64,000 nucleotides of DNA from Lepturacanthus savala (GCA_030544235.1 CM060474.1:5198398-5262397); one strand, 5' to 3'; numbered from the stretch's first letter, positions 27,281-36,910 are shown. The notes: a model not told the origin generated them from the sequence alone. Made by a program: numbers and translations.

Positions 27281-27341
27281 TGAAAATAACTTGCTAAGAC
27301 TTCAAAATGTATTTTATAGCAAGTTATTTTCACATTAATCA

Positions 27342-27387
<46 letters not shown>

Positions 27388-27434
27388 TGATTAATGTGAA
27401 AATAACTTGCTAAGACTTCAAAATGTATTTTATA
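27281..27434. repeat. Cruciform-capable (TA)n with inverted and direct flanks
   Basis: Arms 27318-27346 and 27383-27411 are exact inverse complements around a second (TA)n tract. The stretch GTGAAAATAACTTGCTAAG through ATTTTATA occurs directly at 27280-27317 and again at 27396-27434. Confidence 0.92.
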
Positions 27435-28909
27435 CAGCTTGTTATTATTCAAACCCACAGACATTTACATTAAATTATAATGGAAACCCCAACGTTTCCA
27501 ACAAGTACTGAATGTCAAGTTGAGTTTTGGTGAGAATTTCATTCAATACAAAGAGTGAAGCAGCTGTGGAAAAACACATGCACAGGCCTAACGGTGAAAG
27601 GAACATTTAATTTGAAATCGATTATTCTGTACCACGAGAGATAATTACATACTGGTTGAGAAAAAGAGGAAAATATGTATTGATTATATGAAAGACTCTT
27701 ATTACTGTAATTTATCTTATTATTGTTCTTACTTACCCATGAATGGTCCCACTAATGTCAAATGGTACTTATATTTTTCTGTAAATGTTTATTTTAAGAT
27801 TTTTTGTCTTGTCCTTTTTATTGTTTATTTTTGTTACATTAGGTGTACTGTACCTTTTGATGTGCTAGAATGTCTGTTCTGCTTCTCTCTGAAAGTACTG
27901 GAGTCAATTAGTAGCAGAGACACATGTACTCCACTTAGAGGCTGCCCATTCAAATTCAGCATTTCTCTCAGATATTTTGAGCATATTGTTAGAATCAGAA
28001 GACGTTTCTCTACAAAGAAAAAATCATGTGTACACTTAGAAAATTGTAGCTGAGGTCAGTGGAAAGAGAAAAGTTTGAGATTTTTTTTTGTTCTCCTACA
28101 CTCCCATTATAAAATCTATGCAAAAATGATCACGGTCATTGATCAGTGATTGATCAATACATATTACCTTACCTCATATCACCAAAACTTGGAGAAATAC
28201 AGTAATACACAAGATATGTTTATTAAATGGAGTCTCTAGGTGGAAGCATGTCTGAGCAGTAAGCAGCAGCTGGCAGTGAAAAACTCTGGTGATTTGTTTG
28301 TGTTTTGACCTCATCCCGTTTAGTCCCTATGAGAAATCTTACATGGTAAAAATTCATATTTTGCAGGATAAAAGTAATAGTACACCATTCCCAATCAAAA
28401 CCCACATTTTGATATGTTAAAGCTGTGAGTTAGGTGCCGAAATCTCTGAGCTTGGTGTGATTTCCCTGAAGCCCGAATAAAAAAGTAAATTCTTATTTAT
28501 CCTGGTTTAAATAGCTCTCTATCAGTTTTCAATTTATTAAGGTGTTTGCAGATTTTAAAGGGGGTGAGATCTCAGTTCAGAAACAAGTGAGCCTGTCAAC
28601 ATAATATAAAACTAAGTCAGTGGGTTTTACAGGCCAACTCTGATTCAACTCTTCACTAGTTGCCAAAAGTGAATTCTCGTATAGACAGCCATGTTTTTTC
28701 TCTTCTTATGTCATAATATCACTTGCTGTTGAATCGTTATCATTTACTGTCTTAAATCCCCAACTATCGCAATAGATTGACACTGAAAAAGTTGATCAAC
28801 AGGAGAGAAAAGCTGCTGTGATCTAAGGTCATGAATCCAAAATGGTGCTTTGCTTACGAGCTAAGTTTTTTGAATATTGAGTCACTATGTTTGACGTCTG
28901 GTGTCAGTG

Positions 28910-29020
28910 GTCAGGATGGCCGAGTGGTCTAAGGCGCCAGACTCAAGAGTCATCTCCTTCCTGAACAAAGGGACTTCTGGTCTCCGAATGGAGGCGTGGG
29001 TTCAAATCCCACTCCTGACA
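28910..29020 (+). tRNA. tRNA-Leu-CAA: tRNA-Leu(CAA), plus-strand outlier
   Basis: Exons match the array consensus with one change in the variable-arm loop (CGAAT instead of CAAAT). The anticodon CAA is at 28944-28946 and the 27-nt intron at 28948-28974. Boxes A and B are intact. A TTTT terminator starts at 29023. It lies about 2.3 kb before the first minus-strand relative and in the opposite orientation. It looks like a functional gene by sequence. Confidence 0.93.
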
Positions 29021-29484
29021 CAGTTTTCATACCCGTACAATCATAGACTGTATGAGTCATACACTTGTTGCCGTAGTGAAAAGGTCACTAACAAATGCGG
29101 TTATTAACTGAAAGTGACACTTTTACAGAACATGACTGTAGCTTCCTAATACAGTCAGGGAATAGTAGATGTTACTTGTATTAGAGTGGGTTTCAGTGGG
29201 TTTTACACGCCAACACTGATTCAACCCCTCAGCGGTTGCCAAAACTTAATTCTCACATAGACAACCATGTTTTTGTTCACTTCTGACCATAAATGGACGA
29301 AATTTCAAAATGTCAAAATGTCACTTGCTTTTGAAATGTTGTGTCTTAAATGTCTTAAATCCCCACCTATCGCATTAGAATTCATGGTTGACCATAAAGA
29401 CGTTGACAAACAGAAGAGAAAGCTGCTGTGATCTATGGTCATAAATTCAAAACGGTGCTTCAATTTCTACATATTTTGAATGTT

Positions 29485-29909
29485 TCTTCTCATCTCATCT
29501 TCTCCTGCTTCATCCATTCTGAAGGCAGCAGCTTCAGCAGGGAAACCCAGACTTCCCTCTCCCCGGCTACTTCCTCCAGCTCTTCCGGGGGGACCCCAAG
29601 GCGTTCCCAGGCCAGCTGTGAGACATAGTCTCTCCAGCGTGTCCTGGGTCTTCCCCGGGGCCGCCGTCCGGAGGGACGTGCCCGGAACACCTCACCAGGG
29701 AGCCGTCCAGGAGGCATCCTCATCCTCACTAGATGCCTGAGCCACCTCAACTGGCTGCTCTCGATGTGGAGGAGCAGCGGTTCTACTCTCTACTCCTCGT
29801 GGATGACCGAGCTTCTCATCCTATCTCTAAGGGAGAGCCCAGCCACCCTGCGAAGGAAACTCATTTCTCGATCTCATTCTTTCGGTCACTACCCAAAGCT
29901 TGTGAATGC
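29485..29909 (-). mobile_element. 5'-truncated LINE (non-LTR retrotransposon) fragment
   Basis: The minus strand encodes a short frame (29490-29750) resembling the C-terminal end of fish LINE ORF2 proteins, with RPRGRPRTRWRD, LAWERLGVP and EELEEVAGEREVW. The 3' tail is at 29485 and the 5' truncation at 29909. It is flanked by a 10-bp direct repeat TTTGAATGTT (29475-29484 and 29910-29919). It sits inside the flank of a duplicated tRNA unit. The clade cannot be assigned from this fragment. Confidence 0.85.
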
Positions 29910-29950
29910 TTTGAATGTTAAGTCACTATATTTCAGGTTGGCCCTCAGTG

Positions 29951-29974
29951 GTCAGGATGGCTGAGTGGTCTAAG
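29951..29974 (+). pseudogene. 5' tRNA-Leu fragment cut by a GA repeat
   Basis: The first 24 nt of a tRNA-Leu gene (GTCAGGATGGCTGAG then TGGTCTAAG) run straight into an (AG)n tract. Everything from the anticodon stem onward is missing. The upstream flank resembles that of the 28910 gene, so this is the head of a duplicated unit. Confidence 0.8.
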
Positions 29975-30019
29975 AGAGAGAGAGAAAGTGAGAGAAAGAG
30001 AGAAAGTGAGAGAGAGAGG
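29975..30019. repeat. (GA)n-rich tract
   Basis: A purine-only run of AG dinucleotides with AAAGTG interruptions, directly following the truncated tRNA head. Confidence 0.9.
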
Positions 30020-30222
30020 AGTCCCCCAGCAGTCTAATCCTATGGCAGCATAACTAAGGGATGAGCAGAGCCAGCCCTAGCTATAAGCGTTATCAAAAAG
30101 GAAAGGCTTGAGTCTACTCTTAAAAGTGATAACCCGGTCTGCCTCCCGAACCCAGAATGGTAGTTTGTTCCACAGAAGAGGAGCTTGATAGCTGAAAGCT
30201 CTGGCTCCCATTCTACTATATT
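30020..30222. mobile_element. Common teleost interspersed repeat fragment
   Basis: It contains the phrases CTATGGCAGCATAACTAAGG, TATCAAAAAGGAAAG and CTTGATAGCTGAAAGCTCTG, which I recognise as a repeat frequent in fish genomes. The class is not assigned. Confidence 0.6.
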
Positions 30223-30240
30223 TCCGGTGTGGCCTTAGTG

Positions 30241-30351
30241 GTCAGAATGGCCAAGTGGTCTAAGGCGCTGGACTTAAGGTTCATCTGCTTCCTGAGCAAA
30301 GGGATTTCTGGTCTCCTAACAGAGGTGTTGGTTCAAATCCCACTCCTGACA
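30241..30351 (+). tRNA. tRNA-Leu-like gene with UAA anticodon, possibly decayed
   Basis: It is collinear with the array units over 111 bp, but the anticodon loop reads C-U-UAA-G, giving Leu(UAA). The anticodon stem is CTGGA against TCTGG and still pairs with two G-U wobbles. The acceptor has an A6:C67 mismatch and the variable arm is altered (CTCCTAACAGAGG). Box A (TGGCCAAGTGG) and box B are intact and a TTTT follows. The 3' flank (GTAGCTTGATAG) matches that of array units. It could be a live UAA isodecoder or a pseudogene. Confidence 0.6.
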
Positions 30352-31100
30352 CAGTTTTCATGTCTGTAGCTTGATAGTACAATCACATAACATTATACAG
30401 TATGTTGCTAGTAGTGAAAATTTCAGAATCAACCATGTCTAAAAAAAGATTTTTACAAGATAACATTGTCCAGTGCATCTATAAACACATTGACACATTC
30501 TTCATTACCATACCTTCAAACAGTCATAGAATACAAGATGTTACTTGTACCAGATGTGAGCAGTTCAGAAACAATTGAACCTGTAAAGATAATATAACTC
30601 ATCAGTGAGTTTTGGAGGACCACACTAATTCAACTCCCATTCATTCCCTATGAGAAATCTGAAGTCAACATTGATAATAGGATAACAGATAAAAGTAATA
30701 GCACACCATTCCCAGTCAAGGTGCATTTTGATATGTAATTCACTTGGGTCCTCTCAAAGCAGTGAGTCAGGTGCCAAAATTTCAGCACTTGGTTCAATTG
30801 CCCCCCAGTCCTAATAAAAAACGAACTTATTATTTATTCTGGTTGAAATAGCTCTCTGCCAGTTTTCCATTCATTAGGGTGTTTGCAGATTTTAAACTTG
30901 CAAGTGTCTCCAAAATATTCATTGTAGAAACACCAAATCACACCAAAACATTTGTTGATAGGTTCATTTATTGTCGTTTTTAAAACCCAATCACTCGATT
31001 TGTGGTCATGGCTCCAATTGTTTCAAAATTTTCAAGAAATTATCAAGCAACATGAAGATTTGAACATCATTGATGGACAAGAAGTCACTTTGGTGTAGAA

Positions 31101-31150
31101 GGAGTGAGTCATTGAATCAAGGTCCTTAGATCACTTGGCCACCTAAGCAC
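31101..31150 (-). pseudogene. Very degraded tRNA-Leu 5' half
   Basis: A faint match to the 5' half of the gene, read on the minus strand (CCAAGTGATCTAAGG, then CTTGATTC). No T arm is present. It is the outermost minus-strand relic before the array. Confidence 0.3.
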
Positions 31151-31207
31151 TATGATCTGGGATTGACGATGCAGGTTACTACTACTAACCTACAGCAAAG
31201 AAATACT

Positions 31208-31308
31208 TGTCAGGACACCTGTGTTAGGAGAACAGAAGTCCCTTTGCTCATGAAGGAGACTTGGATGACTCTTGAATCTGGTGCCTGAGACCACTTAGGC
31301 ATCCTGAC
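31208..31308 (-). pseudogene. tRNA-Leu pseudogene, T arm lost
   Basis: The 5' exon and intron region are recognisable (GTCAGGATGCCTAAG), but the variable arm and T arm are replaced by unrelated sequence. The box B motif is absent. Confidence 0.75.
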
Positions 31309-31413
31309 CACTGAGGACCTTTATGGTATGAGGCATTGAACCACCATTTTAGATCAGTGACCATTTCTCTAATGTTCTATGATTGTGCCATCAAACTATG
31401 GGCATGAAAACTG

Positions 31414-31526
31414 TGTCACAGGAGTGGGATTTGAACCCACGCCTCCATGAGGAGACCAGAAGTCCCTTTATTCAGGAAGACAATGACTCTTGAGACTGGC
31501 ACCTTAGACCACTCAGCCATCCTGAT
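31414..31526 (-). pseudogene. tRNA-Leu(CAA) relic with damaged acceptor
   Basis: Both boxes and the CAA anticodon are present. The 5' base is A instead of G, two extra bases lie in the 3' acceptor strand (TCCTGTGACA), and the anticodon stem has a U:U clash at 31:39. Its 3' flank still resembles the array trailer, so it arose by whole-unit duplication. Confidence 0.75.
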
Positions 31527-32398
31527 AGATAAATTTGCTTTTGACAACTATTTAAAAGTTAAATAAATATCCTGTAATACTGAGTTTTTCTATATTATGA
31601 TCTGATTGAAGTTTCATCAATGTTTATCTTAAAGCATGAAGGAAATTCAATAATTAGTATCCCATTAGGGATTAGGGTTATTCTGGAAAACTATAGGCCT
31701 GCAGTGAGAAGTGACCCCTCTGCAGGCAATAAATAAATAAATACAAAGAATGAAAAAAATAAATAAACAAATACAAAGAATGAAAAAAAAATCTAGAAAT
31801 GCCTTTGCTGAGATTTATTTTGCTGCTACTGTTGTTCTTGTTAACTCCCATGATTAATTTCCTCTGACTGAGTGCAAGTATCCAGGGTCAGGACAGGGAG
31901 TCAGTGGGAAAAACACTGCTGCAACTTGGCTGTGGTTTGTCTGCATGGATGAGGTGTTGGGACAGAAACATTCCATTACACACCCTTTCATAATTGCCTA
32001 TATTCCTGAGGACAAAAGAAACAGGGCCAAGTTCAGCAGTGGGTGACCAGGAGGAGGACAAGGAGAGGGAATAGGAAAAGGAGAGTCAGCCACAAAAAAG
32101 AAAGTGAGTGAAGATGAGCTTCTAAAGCTTGTGAAGGAAGATATGGGGCTGCAGAGAATAAAAGGATAATAGGAGGAGATGAGTCTGATGCTTTAGACCA
32201 CTAAACCATCCTGACCACTGAACTCTCTCCTTCTGACTCCTTAGTAAAACTGTGGAGATGAAATTCTATTTTTAATCTTGTGCTACATGAAACCTTATTT
32301 TCCTGTAAATGTCCGTCACTTTTTGTTTACAGCTGCATTTGTTTCTGAACTTTTCAGACATGTAAGAAATTATGTTCTGTCAAGCTACAGGCATGAAA
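31527..32398. other. Spacer between old tRNA relics
   Basis: Apart from the 32171 tRNA fragment, it is A-rich and G-rich sequence with two AATAAATAAA runs (31727-31790). No gene was seen. Array-type spacer sequence resumes at about 32330. Confidence 0.6.
32171..32215 (-). pseudogene. 5' fragment of a tRNA-Leu unit
   Basis: Only the 5' exon, in degraded form (GTCAGGATGGTTTAG on the minus strand), and part of the intron remain. The adjoining left side is unrelated purine-rich sequence. Confidence 0.6.
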
Positions 32399-32504
32399 GG
32401 AGTGGGATTTGAACTCACGCCTCCATATGGAGACCAGAAGTACATTTGCTAAGAAAGAAGATGAGCCTTGAGTCTGGCACCTTAGATGACTCAGCCATCC
32501 TGAC
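32399..32504 (-). pseudogene. tRNA-Leu(CAA) pseudogene, 3' acceptor strand deleted
   Basis: The body is well preserved with the CAA anticodon and intron, but the last bases of the gene (TGACA) are deleted. The acceptor stem therefore cannot form. The T stem is also altered (GTGAG). Confidence 0.8.
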
Positions 32505-32640
32505 CACTGGATTGTTTCCTTGTGACTCAAAATTAGTTAAGTCTAGGAGTTGAACCTCTGTTTTGACTGTTGTGGTCCTGTGAAACTTGTTGGTTAACAG
32601 CTGTATTGGTTTCTAAAATTTTCACCCATGTAACAAATAA

Positions 32641-32732
32641 ACCCATGCCTCCATTAGGAGACCAGAAGTATCTTCGCTAAGGAAGGAGATGAGCCTTGAG
32701 TCTGGCACCTTAGACCACTCGGCCATCCTGAC
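32641..32732 (-). pseudogene. tRNA-Leu(CAA) pseudogene truncated in the T arm
   Basis: The gene runs from its 5' end through the variable arm to ATGGGT and then jumps into spacer sequence. Box B and the 3' acceptor strand are gone. Confidence 0.82.
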
Positions 32733-32895
32733 CACAGATCTTGCACATTGTGACTCAAAATTAGTAGAATTCAAAATTTCTTGAAAAATTGTCGTATTCT
32801 GAAATCCTACACTCTTCTTTAAAAGGTGAATTTGTTTCTGAACTTTTCACCCATGTAACATATGATGTTCTGTCAAGCTACATGCATGAAAAGTG

Positions 32896-33006
32896 TGTCA
32901 GGAGTGGGATTTGAACCCACGCCTCCATTTGGAGACCAGAAGTCCCTTTTCTAAGGAAGGAGTTGAGCCTTGAGTCTGGCGCCTTAGACCACTCGGCCAT
33001 CCTGAC
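32896..33006 (-). tRNA. tRNA-Leu-CAA: tRNA-Leu(CAA)
   Basis: Consensus exons and the first regular unit of the array. The intron has the GCTCAACTCC start variant. A TTTT follows in the trailer. Confidence 0.93.
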
Positions 33007-33181
33007 CTCTAGACCTATGTCTTGTAACTCAAAATCAGTAAAATCAAGCTAGGAGTTGAAACTCTATTTTCACTTCTGTGTTCCTATAGAACTCTCAGTT
33101 TTTGTTAACAGCTGCATTTGTTTCTGAACGTTTCACCTATGTAACAAATGATGTTCTATCAAGCTACAGGCATGAAAAGGG

Positions 33182-33292
33182 TGTCAGGACTGGGGTTTGA
33201 ACCCACGCCTCCATTTGGAGACCAGAATCCTCTTTGCTAAGAAAGGAAACGAGCCTTGAGCGTGGCGCCTTAGACCACTCGGACACCCTGAC
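33182..33292 (-). pseudogene. Class B tRNA-Leu(CAA) variant
   Basis: Class B carries a set of shared changes. G10 is T (box A reads TGTCCGAGTGG, losing the 10:25 pair). A7 is G. The anticodon stem is CCACG (30:40 C:C clash). T-stem base 65 is G (49:65 clash). Anticodon CAA, the 27-nt intron and a TTTT remain. I infer a pseudogene lineage carried along by array amplification. Confidence 0.75.
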
Positions 33293-33467
33293 TGCAGAAC
33301 TTGTCTCTTGTAACTCAAAATCAGTAAAATCAAGCTAGGAGTTGAAACTCTATTTTCACTTCTGTGTTCCTGTAGAACTCTCACTTTTTGTTAACAGCTG
33401 CATTTGTTTCTGAACTTTTCACCCATGTAACAGATGATGTTCTGTCAAGCTACATGTATGAAATGTG

Positions 33468-33578
33468 TGTCAGGAGTGGGATTTGAACCCACGCCTCCAT
33501 TTGGAGACCAGAAGTCCCTTTTCTAAGGAAGGAGATGAGCCTTGAGTCTGGCGCCTTAGACCACTCGGCCATCCTGAC
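33468..33578 (-). tRNA. tRNA-Leu-CAA: tRNA-Leu(CAA) with weak terminator
   Basis: Exons are exactly consensus. The trailer reads ACACACATTTC, so the usual TTTT is reduced to TTT. The next T-run of four on this strand is about 150 bp away, beyond the trailer. Confidence 0.88.
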
Positions 33579-33756
33579 CACTAGACCTATGTCTTGTAAC
33601 TCAAAATCAGTAACATCAAGCTAGGAGTTGAAACTCTATTTGCACTTACGGGGCTCCTGTAAAACTCTGTTACTTCTTATAAATGGCTGCATTTGTTTCT
33701 GAACATTTCACCAAAGTAATAAATGATGTTCTATCAAGCTACAGGCATGAAAAGGG

Positions 33757-33867
33757 TGTCAGGACTGGGGTTTGAACCCACGCCTCCATTTGGAGACCAG
33801 AATCCTCTTTGCTAAGAAAGGAAACGAGCCTTGAGCGTGGCGCCTTAGACCACTCGGACACCCTGAC
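33757..33867 (-). pseudogene. Class B tRNA-Leu(CAA) variant
   Basis: It has the same class B lesions as the unit at 33182 and an identical gene body, two units downstream in the array. Confidence 0.75.
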
Positions 33868-34044
33868 TGCAGAACTTGTCTCTTGTAACTCAAAATCAGT
33901 AAAATCAAGCTAGGAGTTGAAACTCTATTTTCACTTGTGTGCTCCTGTGTAACTCTGTTACTTCCAATAAATGGGTGCATTTGGTTCTGAACATTTCACC
34001 AAAGTAATAAATGATGTTCTATCAAGCTACACGTATGAAAAGTG

Positions 34045-34155
34045 TGTCAGGAGTGGGATTTGAACCCACGCCTCCATTTGGAGACCAGAAGTCCCTTTGC
34101 TAAGGAAGTAGATGAACCTTGAGTCTGGCGCCTTAGACCACTCGGCCATCCTGAC
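34045..34155 (-). tRNA. tRNA-Leu-CAA: tRNA-Leu(CAA)
   Basis: Consensus exons. The intron carries private changes (GTTCATCTACTTCC). The trailer has TTTT. Confidence 0.92.
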
Positions 34156-34330
34156 CACAGAACCTGCACATTGTGCCTCAAAATTAGTAGAATTCATTTC
34201 GGAGTGAAACATTTCTTGAAACATTGTTGTCTACTGAAATCCGTCACTCTTTGTTAACAGCTGCATTTGTTTCTGAACTTTTCACCAATGTAACAAGTGA
34301 TGTTCTGTCAAGCTACAGGCATAAAAACTG

Positions 34331-34441
34331 TGTCAGGAGTGGGATTTGAACCCACACCTCCATGTGGAGACCAGAAGCCTCTTTGCTAAGGAAGGAGTTG
34401 AGCCTTGAGTCTGTCGCCTTAGACCACTCGGCCATCTTGAC
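34331..34441 (-). pseudogene. Class C tRNA-Leu(CAA) variant
   Basis: Class C has G5 changed to A, giving an A5:C68 acceptor mismatch. This copy also has ACAGA in the anticodon stem (27:43 A:G clash) and an altered variable-arm loop. Boxes A and B and a T5 terminator are intact. Confidence 0.65.
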
Positions 34442-34616
34442 CACTAGACCTATGTCTTGTAACTCAAAATCAGTAAAATCAAGCTAGGAGTTGAAACTCT
34501 ACTTTCACTTCTGTGTTCCTGTAGAACTCTCACTTTTTCTTAACAGCTGCATTTGTTTCTGAACTTTTCACCCATGTAATAAGTGATGTTCTGTCAAGCT
34601 ACATGCATGAAAACTG

Positions 34617-34727
34617 TGTCAGGAGTGGGATTTGAACCCACGCCTCCAATTGGAGACCAGAAGCCTCTTTTCTAAGGAAGGAGATAAGCCTTGAGTCTGG
34701 CGCCTTAGACCACTCGGCCATCCTGAC
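34617..34727 (-). tRNA. tRNA-Leu-CAA: tRNA-Leu(CAA)
   Basis: All stems match the consensus. The variable-arm loop reads CCAATTGG instead of CCAAATGG. Its sister at 37771 (offset 3154) has the same change. Confidence 0.92.
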
Positions 34728-34902
34728 CATTATATCCATGTCTTGTAACCAAAAATCAGTAACATCAAGCTAGGAGTTGAAACTCTATTTTCACTTGTGT
34801 GCTCCTGTAAAACTGTTACTTCTAATAAATGGCTGCATTTGTTTCTGAACATTTCACCAAAGTAATGAATGATGTTCTATCAAGCTACAGGTATGAAAAC
34901 TG

Positions 34903-35013
34903 TGTCAGGAGTGGGATTTGAATCCACGCCTCCATTTGGAGACCAGAAGTCCCTTTTCTAAGGAAGGAGATGAGCCTTGAGCCTGGCGCCTTTGACCACT
35001 CGGCCATCCTGAC
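34903..35013 (-). pseudogene. tRNA-Leu(CAA) with box B mutation
   Basis: The conserved G53 of box B is A (GATTCAAATCC), breaking pair 53:61. The D loop reads GGTCAAAGG and the anticodon stem ends in a G-U pair. The sister copy at 38057 has a normal box B, so the hit is recent. Confidence 0.65.
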
Positions 35014-35188
35014 CACAGAACCGACACATTGTGCCTCAAAATTCGTAGAATTCGTTTCGGGGTGAAACATTTCTTGAAACATTGTTGTCTACTGAAATCC
35101 GTCACTCTTTGTTAACAGCTGCATTTGTTTCTGAACTTTTCACCCATTTAACGAGTGATGTTCTGTCAAGCTACATGCATGAAAAGTG

Positions 35189-35299
35189 TGTCAGGAGTGG
35201 GATTTGAACCCACGCCTCCATTTGGAGACCAGAAGTCCCTTTTCTAAGGAAGGAGATGAGCCTTGAGTCTGGCGCCTTAGACCACTCGGCCATCCTGAC
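35189..35299 (-). tRNA. tRNA-Leu-CAA: tRNA-Leu(CAA)
   Basis: Exactly consensus over all 111 bp, including the commonest intron. A TTTT follows. Confidence 0.94.
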
Positions 35300-35477
35300 C
35301 ACTAGACTTATGTCTTGTAACTCAAAATCAGTAACATCAAGCTAGGAGTTGAAACTCTATTTGCACTTACGGGGCTCCTGTAAAACTCTGTTACTTCTTA
35401 TAAATGGCTGCATTTGTTCCTGAACATTTCACCAAAGTAATAAATGATGTTCTATCAAGCTACAGGTATGAAAACCG

Positions 35478-35588
35478 TGTCAGGAGTGGGATTTGAACCC
35501 ACGCCTCCATTTGGAGACCAGAAGTCCCTTTTCTAAGGAAGGAGATGAGCCTTGAGTCTGGCGCCTTAGACCACTCGGCCATCCTGAC
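35478..35588 (-). tRNA. tRNA-Leu-CAA: tRNA-Leu(CAA)
   Basis: Exactly consensus over the gene. The trailer begins ACACGGTTTTC. Confidence 0.94.
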
Positions 35589-35763
35589 CACAGAACCTAC
35601 ACATTGTGCCTCAAAATTAGTAGAATTCGTTTCGGAGTGAAACATTTCTTGAAACACTGTTGTCTACTGAAATCTATCACTCTTTGTTAACAGCTGCATT
35701 TGTTTCTGAACTTTTCACCCATGTAATAAGTGATGTTCTGTCAAGCTACATGCATGAAAACTG

Positions 35764-35874
35764 TGTCAGGAGTGGGATTTGAACCCACGTCTCCATTTGG
35801 AGACCAGAAGCCTCTTTTCTAAGGAAGGAGTTGAGCCTTGAGTCTGGCGCCTTAGACCACTCGGCCATCTTGAC
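35764..35874 (-). tRNA. tRNA-Leu-CAA: Class C tRNA-Leu(CAA), acceptor mismatch only
   Basis: The class C A5:C68 mismatch is the only stem lesion, plus one variable-arm change. It could still be functional at reduced stability. Confidence 0.65.
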
Positions 35875-36049
35875 CACTAGACCTATGTCTTGTAACTCAA
35901 AATCAGTAAAATCAAGCTAGGAGTTGAAACTCTACTTTCACTTCTGTGTTCCTGTAGAACTCTCACTTTTTCTTAACAGCTGCATTTGTTTCTGAACTTT
36001 TCACCCACGTAACAGATGACGTTCTATCAAGCGACAGGCATGAAAAGTG

Positions 36050-36160
36050 TGTCAGGAGTGGGATTTGAACCCACGCCACCATTTGGAGACCAGAAGTCCC
36101 TTTTCTAAGGAAGGAGTTGAGCCTTGAGTCTGGCGCCTTAGACCACTCGGCCATCCTGAC
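36050..36160 (-). tRNA. tRNA-Leu-CAA: tRNA-Leu(CAA)
   Basis: Consensus except GGTGG for GGAGG in the variable arm, which costs one variable-stem pair. Boxes and terminator are intact. Confidence 0.87.
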
Positions 36161-36335
36161 CTCTAGACCTATGTCTTGTAACTCAAAATCAGTAAAATCA
36201 AGCTAGGAGTTGAAACTCTATTTTCACTTCTGTGTTCCTATAGAACTCTCAGTTTTTGTTAACAGCTGCATTTGTTTCTGAACGTTTCACCCATGTAACA
36301 AATGATGTTCTATCAAGCTACAGGCATGAAAAGGG

Positions 36336-36446
36336 TGTCAGGACTGGGGTTTGAACCCACGCCTCCATTTGGAGACCAGAATCCTCTTTGCTAAGAAAGG
36401 AAACAAGCCTTGAGCGTGGCGCCTTAGACCACTCGGACACCCTGAC
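36336..36446 (-). pseudogene. Class B tRNA-Leu(CAA) variant
   Basis: Class B lesions as at 33182, plus one intron change (CTTGTTTCC). It is the 3154-bp offset sister of that unit. Confidence 0.75.
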
Positions 36447-36621
36447 TGCAGAACTTGTCTCTTGTAACTCAAAATCAGTAAAATCAAGCTAGGAGTTGAA
36501 ACTCTATTTTCACTTCCGTGTTCCTGTAGAACTCTCACTTTTTGTTAACAGCTGCATTTGTTTCTGAACTTTTCACCCATGTAACAGATGATTTTCTGTC
36601 AAGCTACATGTATGAAATGTG

Positions 36622-36732
36622 TGTCAGGAGTGGGATTTGAACCCATGCCTCCATTTGGAGACCAGAAGTCCCTTTTCTAAGGAAGGAGATGAGCCTGGAG
36701 TCTGGCGCCTTAGACCACTCGGCCATCCTGAC
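36622..36732 (-). tRNA. tRNA-Leu body with CCA anticodon
   Basis: The anticodon (36696-36698) reads CCA instead of CAA, so it would decode UGG, the tryptophan codon. The Leu-type long variable arm, discriminator A73, boxes A and B and intron are retained. T-stem base 49 is A, giving an A49:C65 mismatch. The proximal TTTT is reduced to TTT. The parallel unit at 33468 has a normal CAA. It is either a decayed copy or an anticodon-shifted tRNA; expression is unknown. Confidence 0.7.
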
Positions 36733-36910
36733 CACTAGACCTATGTCTTGTAACTCAAAATCAGTAACATCAAGCTAGGAGTTGAAACTCTATTTGCACT
36801 CACGGGGCTCCTGTAAAACTCTGTTACTTCTTATAAATGGCTGCATTTGTTTCTGAACATTTCACCAAAGTAATAAATGATGTTCTATCAAGCTACAGGC
36901 ATGAAAAGGG

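Larger units (their letters stand above)
28310..30897 (+). repeat. Old duplicated tRNA units in plus orientation
   Basis: The flanks repeat within this block. Sequence at 28610-28870 resembles 29195-29480. Sequence at 28320-28560 resembles 30650-30897, sharing GCACACCATTCCCA-like and CAGATTTTAAA stretches. The tRNA trailer at 30360 matches array trailers. The block is therefore a diverged tandem of large tRNA-containing units, opposite in orientation to the array. Confidence 0.7.

Noticed and set aside
29490..29750. Host gene encoding RMPPGRLPGEVFRARPSGRR...
   Set aside because: It matches the end of LINE ORF2-type proteins and lies in a truncated insertion with a target duplication.
29951..30290. 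50-bp direct repeat on both sides of the GA tract as a target-site duplication
   Set aside because: The two copies differ at several positions and each contains the head of a tRNA gene, so they are two tRNA units rather than a target duplication.
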